DNA from: Naasia sp. SYSU D00057
GTDB lineage: Bacteria; Actinomycetota; Actinomycetes; Actinomycetales; Microbacteriaceae
DNA length: 64,000 nt
Assembly (NCBI RefSeq): GCF_017916505.1
Contig: NZ_JAFMSZ010000001.1
Coordinates: 1,178,001 to 1,242,000, forward strand
Reading direction: 5' to 3'
The notes below the pieces were generated by a model. It made no database searches and was not told the origin of the DNA. It saw nothing but the letters and a program-made list of their open reading frames with translations. The position numbers and the translations under genes are program-made. This document shows, piece after piece, positions 9,824 through 18,468 of this stretch (position 1 is its first letter; the number at the start of each line of letters is the position of its first letter).

Positions 9824-9956
9824 GGAGTTTCCCCTTCGTCGGATGGCGAGCGGTGTGCTCGCTGAGAAGAAGGGTCGGGCGGGACGTGTCCCACCCGCCT
9901 GGGATCCTCGTCCCGTCTCCGCTGGGAGATCCGCGGGACGGATCGGGACGGCGCCG

Positions 9957-11417
9957 TCAGGCCCGCCGGGAGGGGGCCGCCGCCTTCTTAGCGCGGCCGA
10001 ACACGAGCCCGCCGACGTCCTCGAGCTCGACGCCCTTCGTCTCCGGGACGAAGAAGAACACGAACAGCAGCGACAGCAGCGCGAACACCGCGTAGAGGCC
10101 GTAGGTGAACGGCAGCGAGAAGTCGGAGAACACGGGGAAGCTGACCGTGACCAGGAAGTTCGCAATCCATTGGGCGGCGGCCGCGACCCCGAGGGCCTTC
10201 GCGCGGATGCGATTCGGGAAGATCTCGCCGAGCAGAACCCACACGAGCGGCCCCCACGTGGCGCCGAACGAGACGACGAACAGGTTCGCGGCGACGAGCG
10301 CGATCATCCCCCACGGCTGCGGCAGGCTGAGCTGCCCGTCCGTCGTGACCGCCTGGCTGAACGACAGGGCCATCGCCGCGAGCGTGACAGCCATGCCGAT
10401 GGAGCCGGCGAGGAGCATCGGGCGCCGGCCGACCTTGTCGACGATGGCGATCGCGACGAAGGTGACCGCCACGTTCACGACCGAGGAGAAGACGGAGATG
10501 AGGAAGGCGTCCTGGAACCCGACCGCGCTCCACAGCGTGGTCGAGTAGTAGAAGATCACGTTGATGCCGACCGCCTGCTGGAACACCGACAGGGCGAGGC
10601 CGATCCAGACGACCGGCGCGAGGCCGAGCGCGGCACCGCGGAGGGACGCCTTCTTCGCGTTCTCCCGGTCCTCCTGTATGTTGCGGCGGATGCGGCCGAC
10701 CTCGTCGTCGATCTCCCCCTGAGGTTGCACGGTGGCGAGCACGTCGCGCGCCTCGCGCTCCCGGTCCACCGCGAGCAGGTAGCGGGGCGACTCGGGCAGG
10801 CGCCACGCAAGGAAGCCGTACACGACCGACGGCACCACGGCGACGAGGAACATCCAGCGCCACGCCTCCAGACCGAGGAGCGGCCGGAGCGCGTCCGGGT
10901 CGCCGATGCCCGCGAGGAGCGCGTCCGAGAGCAGGGCGGCGAAGATGCCGACCGTGATCGCGAGCTGCTGCAGCGACGCGAGCCGGCCGCGCACGGCGGC
11001 AGGCACGATCTCGGCGATGTAGGTGGGCGCGATCACGGACGCGACGCCGATGCCGAGGCCGCCGATGAAGCGCCAGACCATGAAGTCGATGACGCCGAAC
11101 GCGAGGCCCGCGCCGACGGAGCTGACGAAGAAGAGCACGGCACCGATCAGCATCACCTTGCGGCGGCCGATGCGGTCGGCGAGACCGCCGGCGGCGTAGG
11201 CGCCGACCGCGCATCCGATGAGCGCGATCGCGACGGCGAGGCCCTGGATGAGGCCCTCGATCTCGAACTGCTGCTCGATCGCGTCGACCGCGCCGTTGAT
11301 GACGGACGAGTCGAAGCCGAACAGGAAGCCGCCGACCGCGGCCGCCACGGCGAGTGCGGTGACTCGTCGGCGGAGACGGGCGTCGATCTTGCCGGTGGCT
11401 GCGCTGGTTCTGCTCAT
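9957..11417 (-). CDS. Sugar porter family MFS transporter
   Basis: A 486-residue major-facilitator protein of the sugar porter family. It has twelve hydrophobic segments and the hallmark motifs: GFLFGFDSSVINGA in helix 1, GGLADRIGRRKV in the loop between helices 2 and 3, LPESPRYLLAVDRE after helix 6, QQAVGINVIFYYS in helix 7, VDKVGRRPML in the 8-9 loop, and FVPETKGVELED at the C-terminus. QQAVGIN and PESPRYL are diagnostic for proton-coupled hexose or polyol symporters (XylE/GalP/IolT class). The substrate cannot be fixed from sequence. A GGAGGA binding site precedes the ATG. Confidence 0.93.
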   Translation of the reverse strand: MSRTSAATGKIDARLRRRVTALAVAAAVGGFLFGFDSSVINGAVDAIEQQFEIEGLIQGLAVAIALIGCAVGAYAAGGLADRIGRRKVMLIGAVLFFVSSVGAGLAFGVIDFMVWRFIGGLGIGVASVIAPTYIAEIVPAAVRGRLASLQQLAITVGIFAALLSDALLAGIGDPDALRPLLGLEAWRWMFLVAVVPSVVYGFLAWRLPESPRYLLAVDREREARDVLATVQPQGEIDDEVGRIRRNIQEDRENAKKASLRGAALGLAPVVWIGLALSVFQQAVGINVIFYYSTTLWSAVGFQDAFLISVFSSVVNVAVTFVAIAIVDKVGRRPMLLAGSIGMAVTLAAMALSFSQAVTTDGQLSLPQPWGMIALVAANLFVVSFGATWGPLVWVLLGEIFPNRIRAKALGVAAAAQWIANFLVTVSFPVFSDFSLPFTYGLYAVFALLSLLFVFFFVPETKGVELEDVGGLVFGRAKKAAAPSRRA

Positions 11418-11551
11418 GCTTCCTCCGGGGATCGATCCTCCCACCGGCTCCGCTCGGGCGCCGTCCCTCCCCAGGAGGGGTTGCACGGCGACTTCCGCAC
11501 CGATACGGGCGCATGGGGCCGGCGGCGGAGGGGGGCGCGCATCCTCGTCGC

Positions 11552-12141
11552 ATGTCCTCCGCTCGGCGCCTCGTGTGCGTGCTGCTCCTGCTCGCGGCGG
11601 CGCTCGCCCTGCCCGGCGAGGCACCCGCCGCCGCTGAGGCGGAGACGACTGCTGCGGCGACGGGGACGGGCGGAGGCTCACCGTCCTGGGACTGGCCGGT
11701 GCTCCCCCGGCCCGCGATCGAGAGTCCCTACCGGGCGCCGCCGACCGCGTACGCGGCCGGGCACCGGGGCGTCGACCTCGACGTGCCGGTCGGCACGCCG
11801 GTGCTCGCGCCGGATGACGGGGTGGTGCACTTCGCGGGAGTCGTGGGGACGCGGCCCGTGATCTCCCTCCGGCATGCGGGAGGACTGCTGTCGAGCTTCG
11901 AACCCGTGGAGTCGCCGCTCGCGCCCGGTGCACCGGTCCGGCGCGGCGAGCAGGTGGGGCTCGTGGCGCCCGCCGCGGGGCACTGCCCGGCGAGCTGCCT
12001 GCATCTGGGGGCGCGGCTCGACGGGCGGTACCTCTCGCCGCTGGTCCTGCTCGGCGGTGTTCCGCGGGCGGTGCTGCTGCCGCTCGGCACGACGTCCGAG
12101 GGTGGTCCCGCAGGGAGCCCGGCGCATTCCGGGCCGGCTGA
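11552..12141 (+). CDS. Secreted M23-family metallopeptidase, 3' end uncertain
   Basis: The protein begins with a signal peptide (MSSARRLVCVLLLLAAALA), then a short Ala/Thr linker and a LytM/M23 peptidase domain: the zinc-binding GHRGVDLD segment, the GTPVLAPDDGVVHFAGVV strand, and the C-terminal GHCPASCLHLGARL, which corresponds to the actinobacterial CLHWG motif. It probably cleaves or remodels peptidoglycan. In the sequence as given, this frame has no stop after the domain and stays open to 13264, antisense over all of xerC. A TGA in a neighbouring frame at 12139-12141 would give a normal protein of about 195 residues, so a frameshift or sequencing error near 12100-12138 is suspected. The end given here is that inferred stop, not an in-frame one. 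Confidence 0.65.
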
Positions 12142-12163
12142 GTCGCGGTCCGGCGCGGCCCGG

Positions 12164-13066
12164 TCAGGCGCGGGGGTGCGCCTGCTCGTAGGCCCGCTTG
12201 AGGCGCTCGGCGGAGACGTGGGTGTAGATCTGCGTCGTGCCGAGGCTCGCATGGCCGAGCAGCTCCTGCACGGCGCGCAGGTCGGCGCCCCCGTCGAGGA
12301 GGTGCGTCGCCGCGGTGTGGCGGAACGTGTGCGGGCCGGCGGGGCCCGAGCCGGGGATTCCGGCGAGCAGCCGCGCGACCAGCCGGTGCACCGACCGCAC
12401 GCCGAGCCGGCCGCCGCGGTCGCCGAGGAAGAGGGCCGGAGTCGCCTCGACGACGAGGCGGGGACGGCCGGCGCGGAGGTACCGGTCGATGGCCCGCGCC
12501 GCGGGCACGCCGAACGGCACCACCCTCTGGCGGTTGCCCTTGCCCGTGACCGTGACGGTCAGGCGCTCACGGTCGACGTCGTCCACGTCGAGTCCGCAGA
12601 GCTCCGACACCCGCAGCGCGGACGCGTAGAGGAGCTCGACGACGGCGAGATCGCGCAGTCGCTGCGGCTCGTCGTCCGCTGCCTGGGCGGCGAGGTCGGC
12701 GAGGAGATCGCCGACCGCGTTCTGCGGCAGCACCCGCGGCAGGGTGCTGTGGGCCTTCGGGGCCCGCAGGCGCAGCGCGGGGTCGACCGGCACGTAGCCC
12801 TGTCGGGCGAGCCAGTTGCCGAACGTGTGGGCGGACGCGGTCCGCCGCGCGAGCGTGGTGCGGGCGAGGCCGCGCTCGGACGAGTGCCAGAGCCAGTCGC
12901 GCAGCAGGTCGAGGGTGACGCCCTCCACCTCGGGCGTGCCCCGCCGCCGGGCGAAGCCCTCGAGGTCGATCAGGTCGGTGACGTAGCCGCGGACGGTGTT
13001 GTCCGAGAACCCGCGCTCGCCGGCGAGGTGGGCGCGGAACTCCTCGACGGCCTCCGCGATCTGCAT
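12164..13066 (-). CDS. xerC: Tyrosine recombinase XerC
   Basis: A 300-residue site-specific recombinase that resolves chromosome dimers at dif. The N-terminal SAM-like DNA-binding domain (about 1-95) is followed by the catalytic domain with the full set of residues: R152 (ASALRVSELC), K176 (GKGNRQR), H246 and R249 (HTFRHTAATHLL), H272 (LGHASLGTTQ) and Y281 (IYTHVS). The length is standard. In relatives it lies next to dprA and upstream of rpsB; here several lineage-specific genes separate them. Confidence 0.95.
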   Translation of the reverse strand: MQIAEAVEEFRAHLAGERGFSDNTVRGYVTDLIDLEGFARRRGTPEVEGVTLDLLRDWLWHSSERGLARTTLARRTASAHTFGNWLARQGYVPVDPALRLRAPKAHSTLPRVLPQNAVGDLLADLAAQAADDEPQRLRDLAVVELLYASALRVSELCGLDVDDVDRERLTVTVTGKGNRQRVVPFGVPAARAIDRYLRAGRPRLVVEATPALFLGDRGGRLGVRSVHRLVARLLAGIPGSGPAGPHTFRHTAATHLLDGGADLRAVQELLGHASLGTTQIYTHVSAERLKRAYEQAHPRA

Positions 13067-13124
13067 CGCCCCATCGTCCCTCCCCGCCTGCGGCGCGGGC
13101 GGCCGGGACGCCGGTGTGGCGGCG

Positions 13125-13958
13125 CTACACGTCCCAGTCGTCGAAGTAGCCGTCCGGCAGCTGCACGACCGCGGGCGGCTGGTCGAGCGGGAGCAGCGTG
13201 GTCACCACCTGCTCGGGATAGACGACGGCGAGCGCGATCGCCTGGTCGCCGTCCACCCCGGTGAGGCCGAGGTGCGGCGCGTCGACGCGAACCGTGTAGC
13301 TCGTCGCCGGCGCGACCGTGACCGGGATGCCGGCGAGCGAGCCGTGCACCGAGTAGTGCAGGTGGCCGCTCAGCACCGCCCGCACGTCCGTTCCGGCGAG
13401 CACCTCGGCGAGCGCCTCGCTCCCCCGCAGCTGGAACGGCTCGAGCACGCGGACCGTGGTCGGCACGGGCGGGTGGTGCATGGCGAGGATCGTGCCGTGC
13501 TCCGCCGGCTCCGCGAGCACATCGCGCAGCCAGTCGAGCTGCGCCTGATCGAGCTCGCCGTGGCCCTTGCCGGGCACCGAGGTGTCGATTGCGACGACGC
13601 GCAGCCCGCGGACGTCGAGGACGCTGTCGACCGGCTCCGTCGTCGGCGCGACGCCGAGCAGCCCCTCCCGGAGGGGGCCGCGCGAGTCGTGATTGCCCGC
13701 CACCCAGACGACGGGGCAGCCGAGTCGCTCGGCGACCGGGTCCACGAGCTCCCGCACGCGCCGGTAGGCGTCGAGCTCGCCGAGGTCCGCGATGTCGCCG
13801 GTGTGGATGATGGCGTCGACCGTGTACTCGGACTCGACCAGGCGCTCCAGGGCACGGCGGAGGTGCGCGACGGTGTCCACGCTGCCGTGGAGGGGGGCTC
13901 CGCCGTCGAGGAAGTGGGTGTCGCTGAGGTGAGCGAGGACGTGGGTGGGGTTCGGCAC
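13125..13958 (-). CDS. Metallophosphoesterase (cAMP phosphodiesterase CpdA/Rv0805-like)
   Basis: A 277-residue calcineurin-like phosphoesterase. All metal-binding blocks are visible: HLSDTHFLDG (D-x-H), HTGDIADLGE (GD), VAGNHDSRG (GNHD), MHHPPVP and SGHLHYS (GHxH). This order and the overall length match the class III cyclic nucleotide phosphodiesterases of actinobacteria, which hydrolyse 3',5'-cAMP and related phosphodiesters. A cytosolic or membrane-peripheral location is likely because no signal peptide is present. It is a single gene between xerC and the divergently read MOSC gene. Confidence 0.88.
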   Translation of the reverse strand: MPNPTHVLAHLSDTHFLDGGAPLHGSVDTVAHLRRALERLVESEYTVDAIIHTGDIADLGELDAYRRVRELVDPVAERLGCPVVWVAGNHDSRGPLREGLLGVAPTTEPVDSVLDVRGLRVVAIDTSVPGKGHGELDQAQLDWLRDVLAEPAEHGTILAMHHPPVPTTVRVLEPFQLRGSEALAEVLAGTDVRAVLSGHLHYSVHGSLAGIPVTVAPATSYTVRVDAPHLGLTGVDGDQAIALAVVYPEQVVTTLLPLDQPPAVVQLPDGYFDDWDV

Positions 13959-14002
13959 GGGTCCACGCTAGCGAGCACCGCCGACCGCCTAGACTCCCGC
14001 CC

Positions 14003-14548
14003 ATGCCCTCGCTCGTCGCGCCCTGCGTTGTGCACGCCCTACGGCCGGACTCCGGCAGCAACGGGGTCACCGCGATCGACAAGCGGGCCGTCGACGGCCC
14101 CGTCAAGGTGGGCCGGCTCGGCCTGCGGGCCGATGTCCAGGCCAATCGCAAGCACCACGGGGGCCTCGAGAAAGCCGTCTACGCCTACTCGCAGGAGGAC
14201 GCCGAGTTCTGGGAGGCCGAGCTCGGCCGGTCTCTTCCGCCGGGCTGGTTCGGCGAGAACCTGCGCGTCGAGGGGATCGACGCGACCGCCGCTCGTGTCG
14301 GCGAGCGCTGGCAGCTGGGCAAGGTGGTGCTCGAGGCGACCATGCCCCGCACGCCGTGCATGACCTTCGCCCGCTGGGTGGGCGGGGCACAGGCATCCGG
14401 CTGGGTGCGGCGGTTCGCCGCCGAGGGCCGGCTCGGTGCCTACTTCCGCGTCGTGCACACCGGCGCCGTCACGGCGGGCGACCCGATCGAGGTCGTCCCG
14501 GCCGCCGCCGGCGCACCCACGATGCTCGAGGTGTTCCGCGGCGCCTGA
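14003..14548 (+). CDS. MOSC domain-containing protein
   Basis: A 181-residue MOSC protein of the YiiM-like type. The core includes RKHHGGLEKAVYAYSQEDAEFW and WFGENLRVEGID, and the conserved Cys in MPRTPCMTFARW that binds the sulfur or molybdenum-cofactor ligand. Such proteins act on molybdenum cofactor or in reduction of N-hydroxylated base analogues; the substrate here is not known. It ends 8 bp from the convergent csoR stop. Confidence 0.88.
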   Translation: MPSLVAPCVVHALRPDSGSNGVTAIDKRAVDGPVKVGRLGLRADVQANRKHHGGLEKAVYAYSQEDAEFWEAELGRSLPPGWFGENLRVEGIDATAARVGERWQLGKVVLEATMPRTPCMTFARWVGGAQASGWVRRFAAEGRLGAYFRVVHTGAVTAGDPIEVVPAAAGAPTMLEVFRGA

Positions 14549-14555
14549 GCGCCCG

Positions 14556-14849
14556 TCAGGAGCGGACGAGCCGGGCGATCGCCTCGGACGCCTCGCGCAG
14601 CTTGCCCTCGCGCTGGTCGCCGACTGCGTCCACCACGCAGTGGCTCATGTGGTCGTCGAGGAGACCGAGGGCGACCGACTGCAGTGCCTTCGTCATGGCG
14701 GACACCTGCGTGAGGATGTCGATGCAGTACTTCTCGTCCTCGACCATCTTCTGCAGCCCGCGCGCCTGCCCCTCGATGCGCTTCAGCCGGGCCAGGTAGG
14801 CGTCCTTGTCGCTGATATAGCCGTGGTGCGCGCTGCCGTGCTCGTCCAT
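14556..14849 (-). CDS. csoR: Copper-sensing transcriptional repressor CsoR
   Basis: A 97-residue all-helical CsoR/RcnR-family repressor that releases DNA on binding Cu(I). The ligand triad is intact with the exact family spacing: C42 (KYCIDIL), H67 and C71 (DDHMSHCVVD). It reads divergently from the copper ATPase gene, and a palindromic GC-centred operator lies between the two starts. The repressor therefore probably controls itself and the exporter. The ATG at 14849 gives the family length; longer in-frame sequence runs into the operator and the ATPase coding region. Confidence 0.94.
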   Translation of the reverse strand: MDEHGSAHHGYISDKDAYLARLKRIEGQARGLQKMVEDEKYCIDILTQVSAMTKALQSVALGLLDDHMSHCVVDAVGDQREGKLREASEAIARLVRS

Positions 14850-14889
14850 GTCCCGCCTCCTGCGCCCCCGCTTCCCGCGGTCCCTTGCA

Positions 14890-14910
14890 CTATACCCCCG
14901 GGGGGTATAG
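14890..14910. promoter_or_regulatory. CsoR operator between csoR and the copper ATPase gene
   Basis: CTATACCCCCG followed by GGGGGTATAG forms a near-perfect palindrome. TATACCCC...GGGGTATA is the established CsoR operator consensus. It sits 40 bp upstream of csoR and 25 bp upstream of the ATPase ATG, placed to repress both. Confidence 0.88.
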
Positions 14911-14935
14911 AAAGGGAAGCCGACGAGGAGGATCG

Positions 14936-17350
14936 ATGGACCACGAGCGCACCCACGGGGACATCCGGGCGGCCGAGCAGTCGGACACCGAGCACAGCGG
15001 CGGGCCGCTCGAGGACCGCACCGCCGCCGATTCCACCGAACCCGACCACGGTGGACACCACGGTCCTGCGCGCACGCGCGAGCACGCGCACGAGCGGACG
15101 GACCACGAGCACGATCATGCCGGGCCCGAGGCGCACGACTCCGCCGCACACGCCATGCACGACTCCGCGGCTCACGAGTACGCGGGGCACGACCGCGCCG
15201 TCGACTCCGATCACGCGCACCCCGGGCACGACCACGCCGCCCACGCACTCGCCGAGCACGAGCACGCCGGTCACGTCCCGCACGCCGAACACGACCACTC
15301 CGCCCACGGTGCGCACGCCCACGCGGGCCACGCGCACGGCGACCACGGCGGGCACGGCGGCCACGGCGATCACGCTGCGCTCTTCCGCAACCGCTTCTGG
15401 GTGAGCCTCGTGCTCGCGATCCCGGTGGTCGCGTTCAGCCCGATGTTCGCCGAGATCCTCGGCTACCCGGCACCGTCCTTTCCGGGCGCCGAGTGGATCT
15501 CCCCCCTGCTCGGCACCGTCGTCTTCCTCTACGGCGGCTGGCCATTCCTCACGGGCCTGGTCGCCGAGGTGCGCGTGCGGCAGCCCGGGATGATGACGCT
15601 CATCGCCATGGCGATCACAGTGGCGTTCGTCGCGTCCTGGGTGACCTCGCTCGGGCTGTCCGATCTCGACCTCGACTTCTGGTGGGAGCTCGCGCTCCTC
15701 ATCGTCATCATGCTGCTCGGCCACTGGCTCGAGATGCGCGCGCTCGGCGCCGCGTCGAGCGCGCTCGACGCGCTCGCCGCGCTGCTGCCCGACCGCGCCA
15801 TCCGCGTCGACGGGCCGGTGGGGCTGACCGAGGTGCCGCTCGGCGAGCTCCGGGTCGGCGACCTCGTGCTCGTCCGCTCCGGCGCCCGCGTCCCGGCCGA
15901 CGGCACCGTCGTGGACGGGACGGCGGAGTTCGACGAGTCGATGATCACCGGCGAATCGCGGACGGTGGCGCGCGGGGCGGGCGACCGGGTGACCGCGGGC
16001 ACGGTCGCCACCGACAGCGCCGTCCGAGTCCGGGTCGACGCCGTCGGCGCCGACACCGCGCTCGCGGGCATCCAGCGGCTCGTCGCGGACGCCCAGCGCT
16101 CCTCGTCGCGGGCGCAGGCGCTCGCCGATCGCGCCGCCGCCCTGCTCTTCTACTTCGCGGCGGGCGCCGGCGTCCTGACCTTCGCCGTCTGGCTGCTGCT
16201 CGGCAGTCCGGCGGATGCGATCGAGCGGACGGTGACCGTGCTCGTGATCGCCTGCCCGCACGCGCTCGGCCTCGCCATCCCGCTCGTCATCGCGATCTCG
16301 ACCGAGCGCGCCGCCCGCGCGGGCGTGCTCGTGAAGAGCCGCCTCGCCCTCGAGCGGATGCGCACCGTCGACACCGTGCTCTTCGACAAGACGGGCACCC
16401 TGACCCGCGGCGAGCCGGTCGTCACCGACGTGGCGGTCGCGCCCGGCGTCGCCCGCGACAAGGCCCTCGCTATCGCCGCGGCACTGGAGCGGTCGAGCGA
16501 GCACCCCGTCGCGCGCGCGCTCGTGCGGGCGGCCGAGGAGGCCGAGCTCGACGCCGGAATCGAGGTCACCGACTTCCGCTCCCTCACCGCGCGCGGGGTC
16601 GAGGGGCGCATCGCCGGCGAGCTGGTCCGCGTCGGCGGCCCTGCACTCCTGCGCGAGGAGGACGTCGCCGTGCCGTCCGAGCTCGACGAGCCGGTCGCCG
16701 CGTGGTCCGGGGAGGGAGCAGCCGTCCTCTACCTCGTGCAGGCCGGCCGCGCGCGCGCCGCCTTCGCGGTGCGTGACGAGGTGCGGCCGGAGTCCCGCGA
16801 GGTCGTCGACGCCCTGCACCGCCGAGGCGTGCGCGTGGCGATGATCACCGGGGACGCTCGCGCTGTCGCGGAGTCGGTCGGCGCGGAGCTCGGCATCGAC
16901 GAGGTGTTCGCCGAGGTGCGGCCCGAGGACAAGGACGCGAAGGTCGCGGAGCTGCAGAGCCGCGGCGCGAAGGTCGCGATGGTGGGCGACGGGGTGAACG
17001 ATGCGCCCGCGCTGGCCCGCGCGGACGTCGGCATCGCGATCGGCGCCGGCACTGATGTCGCCATCGAATCCGCGGGCGTCGTCCTCGCCGGCAACGATCC
17101 GCGGTCGGTGCTCACGGTGATCGAGCTGTCCCGCTCCGGCTATCGCAAGATGGTGCAGAACCTCGCCTGGGCCACCGGCTACAACGTGCTGTCGGTTCCC
17201 CTGGCCGCGGGCGTGCTCGCGGGGGCGGGCTTCGTCCTCTCCCCCGCCGCCGGCGCGATCCTCATGTCGGTGTCGACGATCGTGGTCGCGCTCAACGCTC
17301 AGCTGCTGCGCCGCGTGCGGCTCCGCCCGGAGGAGCTCGCCCAGCCCTGA
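14936..17350 (+). CDS. Copper-exporting P1B-type ATPase, CPH class (CopB-like)
   Basis: An 804-residue heavy-metal P-type ATPase. The first 145 residues are an exceptionally His/Asp-rich tail (many HxH and HAH repeats) in place of a CxxC metal-binding domain. Next come membrane helices, the actuator TGES motif (ITGESRTVARG), the membrane metal-site motif CPH (IACPHALGLAIPL, near residue 440), the phosphorylation site DKTGTLTRG (near 484), SEHPVARA, and the hinge GDGVNDAPALARADVG. CPH rather than CPC is typical of CopB-type exporters. The ATG at 14936 has a GAGGAG binding site and follows the CsoR operator, so copper-induced expression is expected. The long upstream in-frame extension is the operator region. 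Confidence 0.94.
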   Translation: MDHERTHGDIRAAEQSDTEHSGGPLEDRTAADSTEPDHGGHHGPARTREHAHERTDHEHDHAGPEAHDSAAHAMHDSAAHEYAGHDRAVDSDHAHPGHDHAAHALAEHEHAGHVPHAEHDHSAHGAHAHAGHAHGDHGGHGGHGDHAALFRNRFWVSLVLAIPVVAFSPMFAEILGYPAPSFPGAEWISPLLGTVVFLYGGWPFLTGLVAEVRVRQPGMMTLIAMAITVAFVASWVTSLGLSDLDLDFWWELALLIVIMLLGHWLEMRALGAASSALDALAALLPDRAIRVDGPVGLTEVPLGELRVGDLVLVRSGARVPADGTVVDGTAEFDESMITGESRTVARGAGDRVTAGTVATDSAVRVRVDAVGADTALAGIQRLVADAQRSSSRAQALADRAAALLFYFAAGAGVLTFAVWLLLGSPADAIERTVTVLVIACPHALGLAIPLVIAISTERAARAGVLVKSRLALERMRTVDTVLFDKTGTLTRGEPVVTDVAVAPGVARDKALAIAAALERSSEHPVARALVRAAEEAELDAGIEVTDFRSLTARGVEGRIAGELVRVGGPALLREEDVAVPSELDEPVAAWSGEGAAVLYLVQAGRARAAFAVRDEVRPESREVVDALHRRGVRVAMITGDARAVAESVGAELGIDEVFAEVRPEDKDAKVAELQSRGAKVAMVGDGVNDAPALARADVGIAIGAGTDVAIESAGVVLAGNDPRSVLTVIELSRSGYRKMVQNLAWATGYNVLSVPLAAGVLAGAGFVLSPAAGAILMSVSTIVVALNAQLLRRVRLRPEELAQP

Positions 17351-17357
17351 CTGCGCG

Positions 17358-17417
17358 CTCGCCGCGGCAGAAACGCACTCCCCGCGGGTGTCGTTCCTGC
17401 CGCGGCGAGTGCGTTTC
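17358..17417. repeat. Interleaved inverted repeats between ATPase and nitrilase genes
   Basis: CTCGCCGCGGCAG (17358-17370) is complementary to CTGCCGCGGCGAG (17397-17409), and GAAACGCACTC (17370-17380) is complementary to GAGTGCGTTTC (17407-17417). The order is A-B-A'-B', so the two stems cannot nest and must either compete or form a pseudoknot-like fold. It lies between convergent genes, where it may end transcription both ways. Confidence 0.75.
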
Positions 17418-17478
17418 GGCGGCGGCAACGCCGCTGTCCTCGACACACGAGGGCTGAGCGGGCGGCCCTCCGGCGACT

Positions 17479-18468
17479 TCAGCCCTCCGGGGCGAGGCCG
17501 CCCGACCGCTCCACCCCGGTGCGGCGCGTGGCGTCGACGTGGAGCCGGAGCACGTCGGGCCTGCTGTAGTGGCCGGCGACGTCGAGGTCGGCGTGCGCGT
17601 CGTCGACCTCGCTCAGGTCGAGCTCGGCGACGATGAGCTCTGCGCGCCCACGCACGGGCTCCCGGAGCCAGGTGCCGTCGGGCGCCGCGATCGCCGACCC
17701 GCCGTCGAAGAGCACGCCATCGGCCGGGGCGTCCGGGCCGACTCCCGCGCGGTACGCATCGCGGAGCTCCGGCGGGAGGTCGTCGGTCGTGAGGAAGAGT
17801 CCCGCCGACAGCACGAAGCAGCCGCCCTCCCGCGCATAGGTGCGGGAGGCGAGCTCATGCATCTCCGGGATGTCGGGCCACGCGGCCACGTGGATCTGCT
17901 CGCCGTCCGCGTGCAGCACCTGACGGGCGAGCGGCATCCAGTGCTCCCAGCAGATGAGCCCGCCGACCCGACCGGCCGGTGTGTCGACGGCGCGCAGGCC
18001 TGCACCGTCGCCGGCGCCCCAGAGGATCCGCTCGGCGTGGGTGGGCACCAGCTTGCGGTGCAGGTTGAGCAGGCGGCCATCCGGTCCGAGAGTCGCGAGG
18101 CTGTTGTAGAGCGTCCCGCCGCTCGCGGTCCGCTCGTTGAGCCCGAGGACCACGGTCGTGCGGAAGCGCTCGGCCGCGTCGCGGATCGGGGCGAGGTCGT
18201 CGCCCCGGTCGTCCGCTCCCCCGACGACCGGGCTCTCCCGCGCCAGGCGCCCGTACCAGCGGCGGGCCTCGGGATCACCCCACGCGGCCATCCCGAAGAT
18301 CCACGCCGGGTAGCCGGTCAGCCAGGTCTCGGGGAAGACGACGAGGTCCGCTCCCGCCGCCTCCTCGATCGCGGCCACCGCCCGCTCGAGCGTGGCGGCG
18401 AGGTCGAGGAGCGCGGGCGGCCGCTGCACGATGGCGACAGTGCGGCGGCCGCGGGCGATCGCGGTCAC
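17479..18468 (-). CDS. Nitrilase-superfamily carbon-nitrogen hydrolase
   Basis: A 329-residue C-N hydrolase with the complete Glu-Lys-Cys triad: E47 (VVFPETWLTGYP), K139 (LHRKLVPTHAER) and C173 (GGLICWEHWMPL). The CWEHWMPL context is close to true nitrilases and aliphatic nitrile or amide hydrolases rather than to the biotin or NAD synthesis branches. The start is a GTG whose first bases overlap the stop of the NCS1 permease gene (GTGA), giving translational coupling. Together with the permease, amidase and ureohydrolase upstream it suggests uptake and hydrolysis of a nitrogenous organic compound. The real substrate is unknown. Confidence 0.9.
   Translation of the reverse strand: MTAIARGRRTVAIVQRPPALLDLAATLERAVAAIEEAAGADLVVFPETWLTGYPAWIFGMAAWGDPEARRWYGRLARESPVVGGADDRGDDLAPIRDAAERFRTTVVLGLNERTASGGTLYNSLATLGPDGRLLNLHRKLVPTHAERILWGAGDGAGLRAVDTPAGRVGGLICWEHWMPLARQVLHADGEQIHVAAWPDIPEMHELASRTYAREGGCFVLSAGLFLTTDDLPPELRDAYRAGVGPDAPADGVLFDGGSAIAAPDGTWLREPVRGRAELIVAELDLSEVDDAHADLDVAGHYSRPDVLRLHVDATRRTGVERSGGLAPEG

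Noticed and set aside
12142-13264. Genuine C-terminal domain of the M23 peptidase over xerC
   Set aside because: The residues are Arg/Ala/Gly/Val-rich and mirror xerC codons; XerC has all catalytic residues and is clearly the real gene.
13970-14002. tRNA gene as attachment site or elsewhere in the window
   Set aside because: I looked for GTTCRANNC-type T-loop sequences with matching acceptor arms around the gene gaps and found none; the element uses dprA instead.
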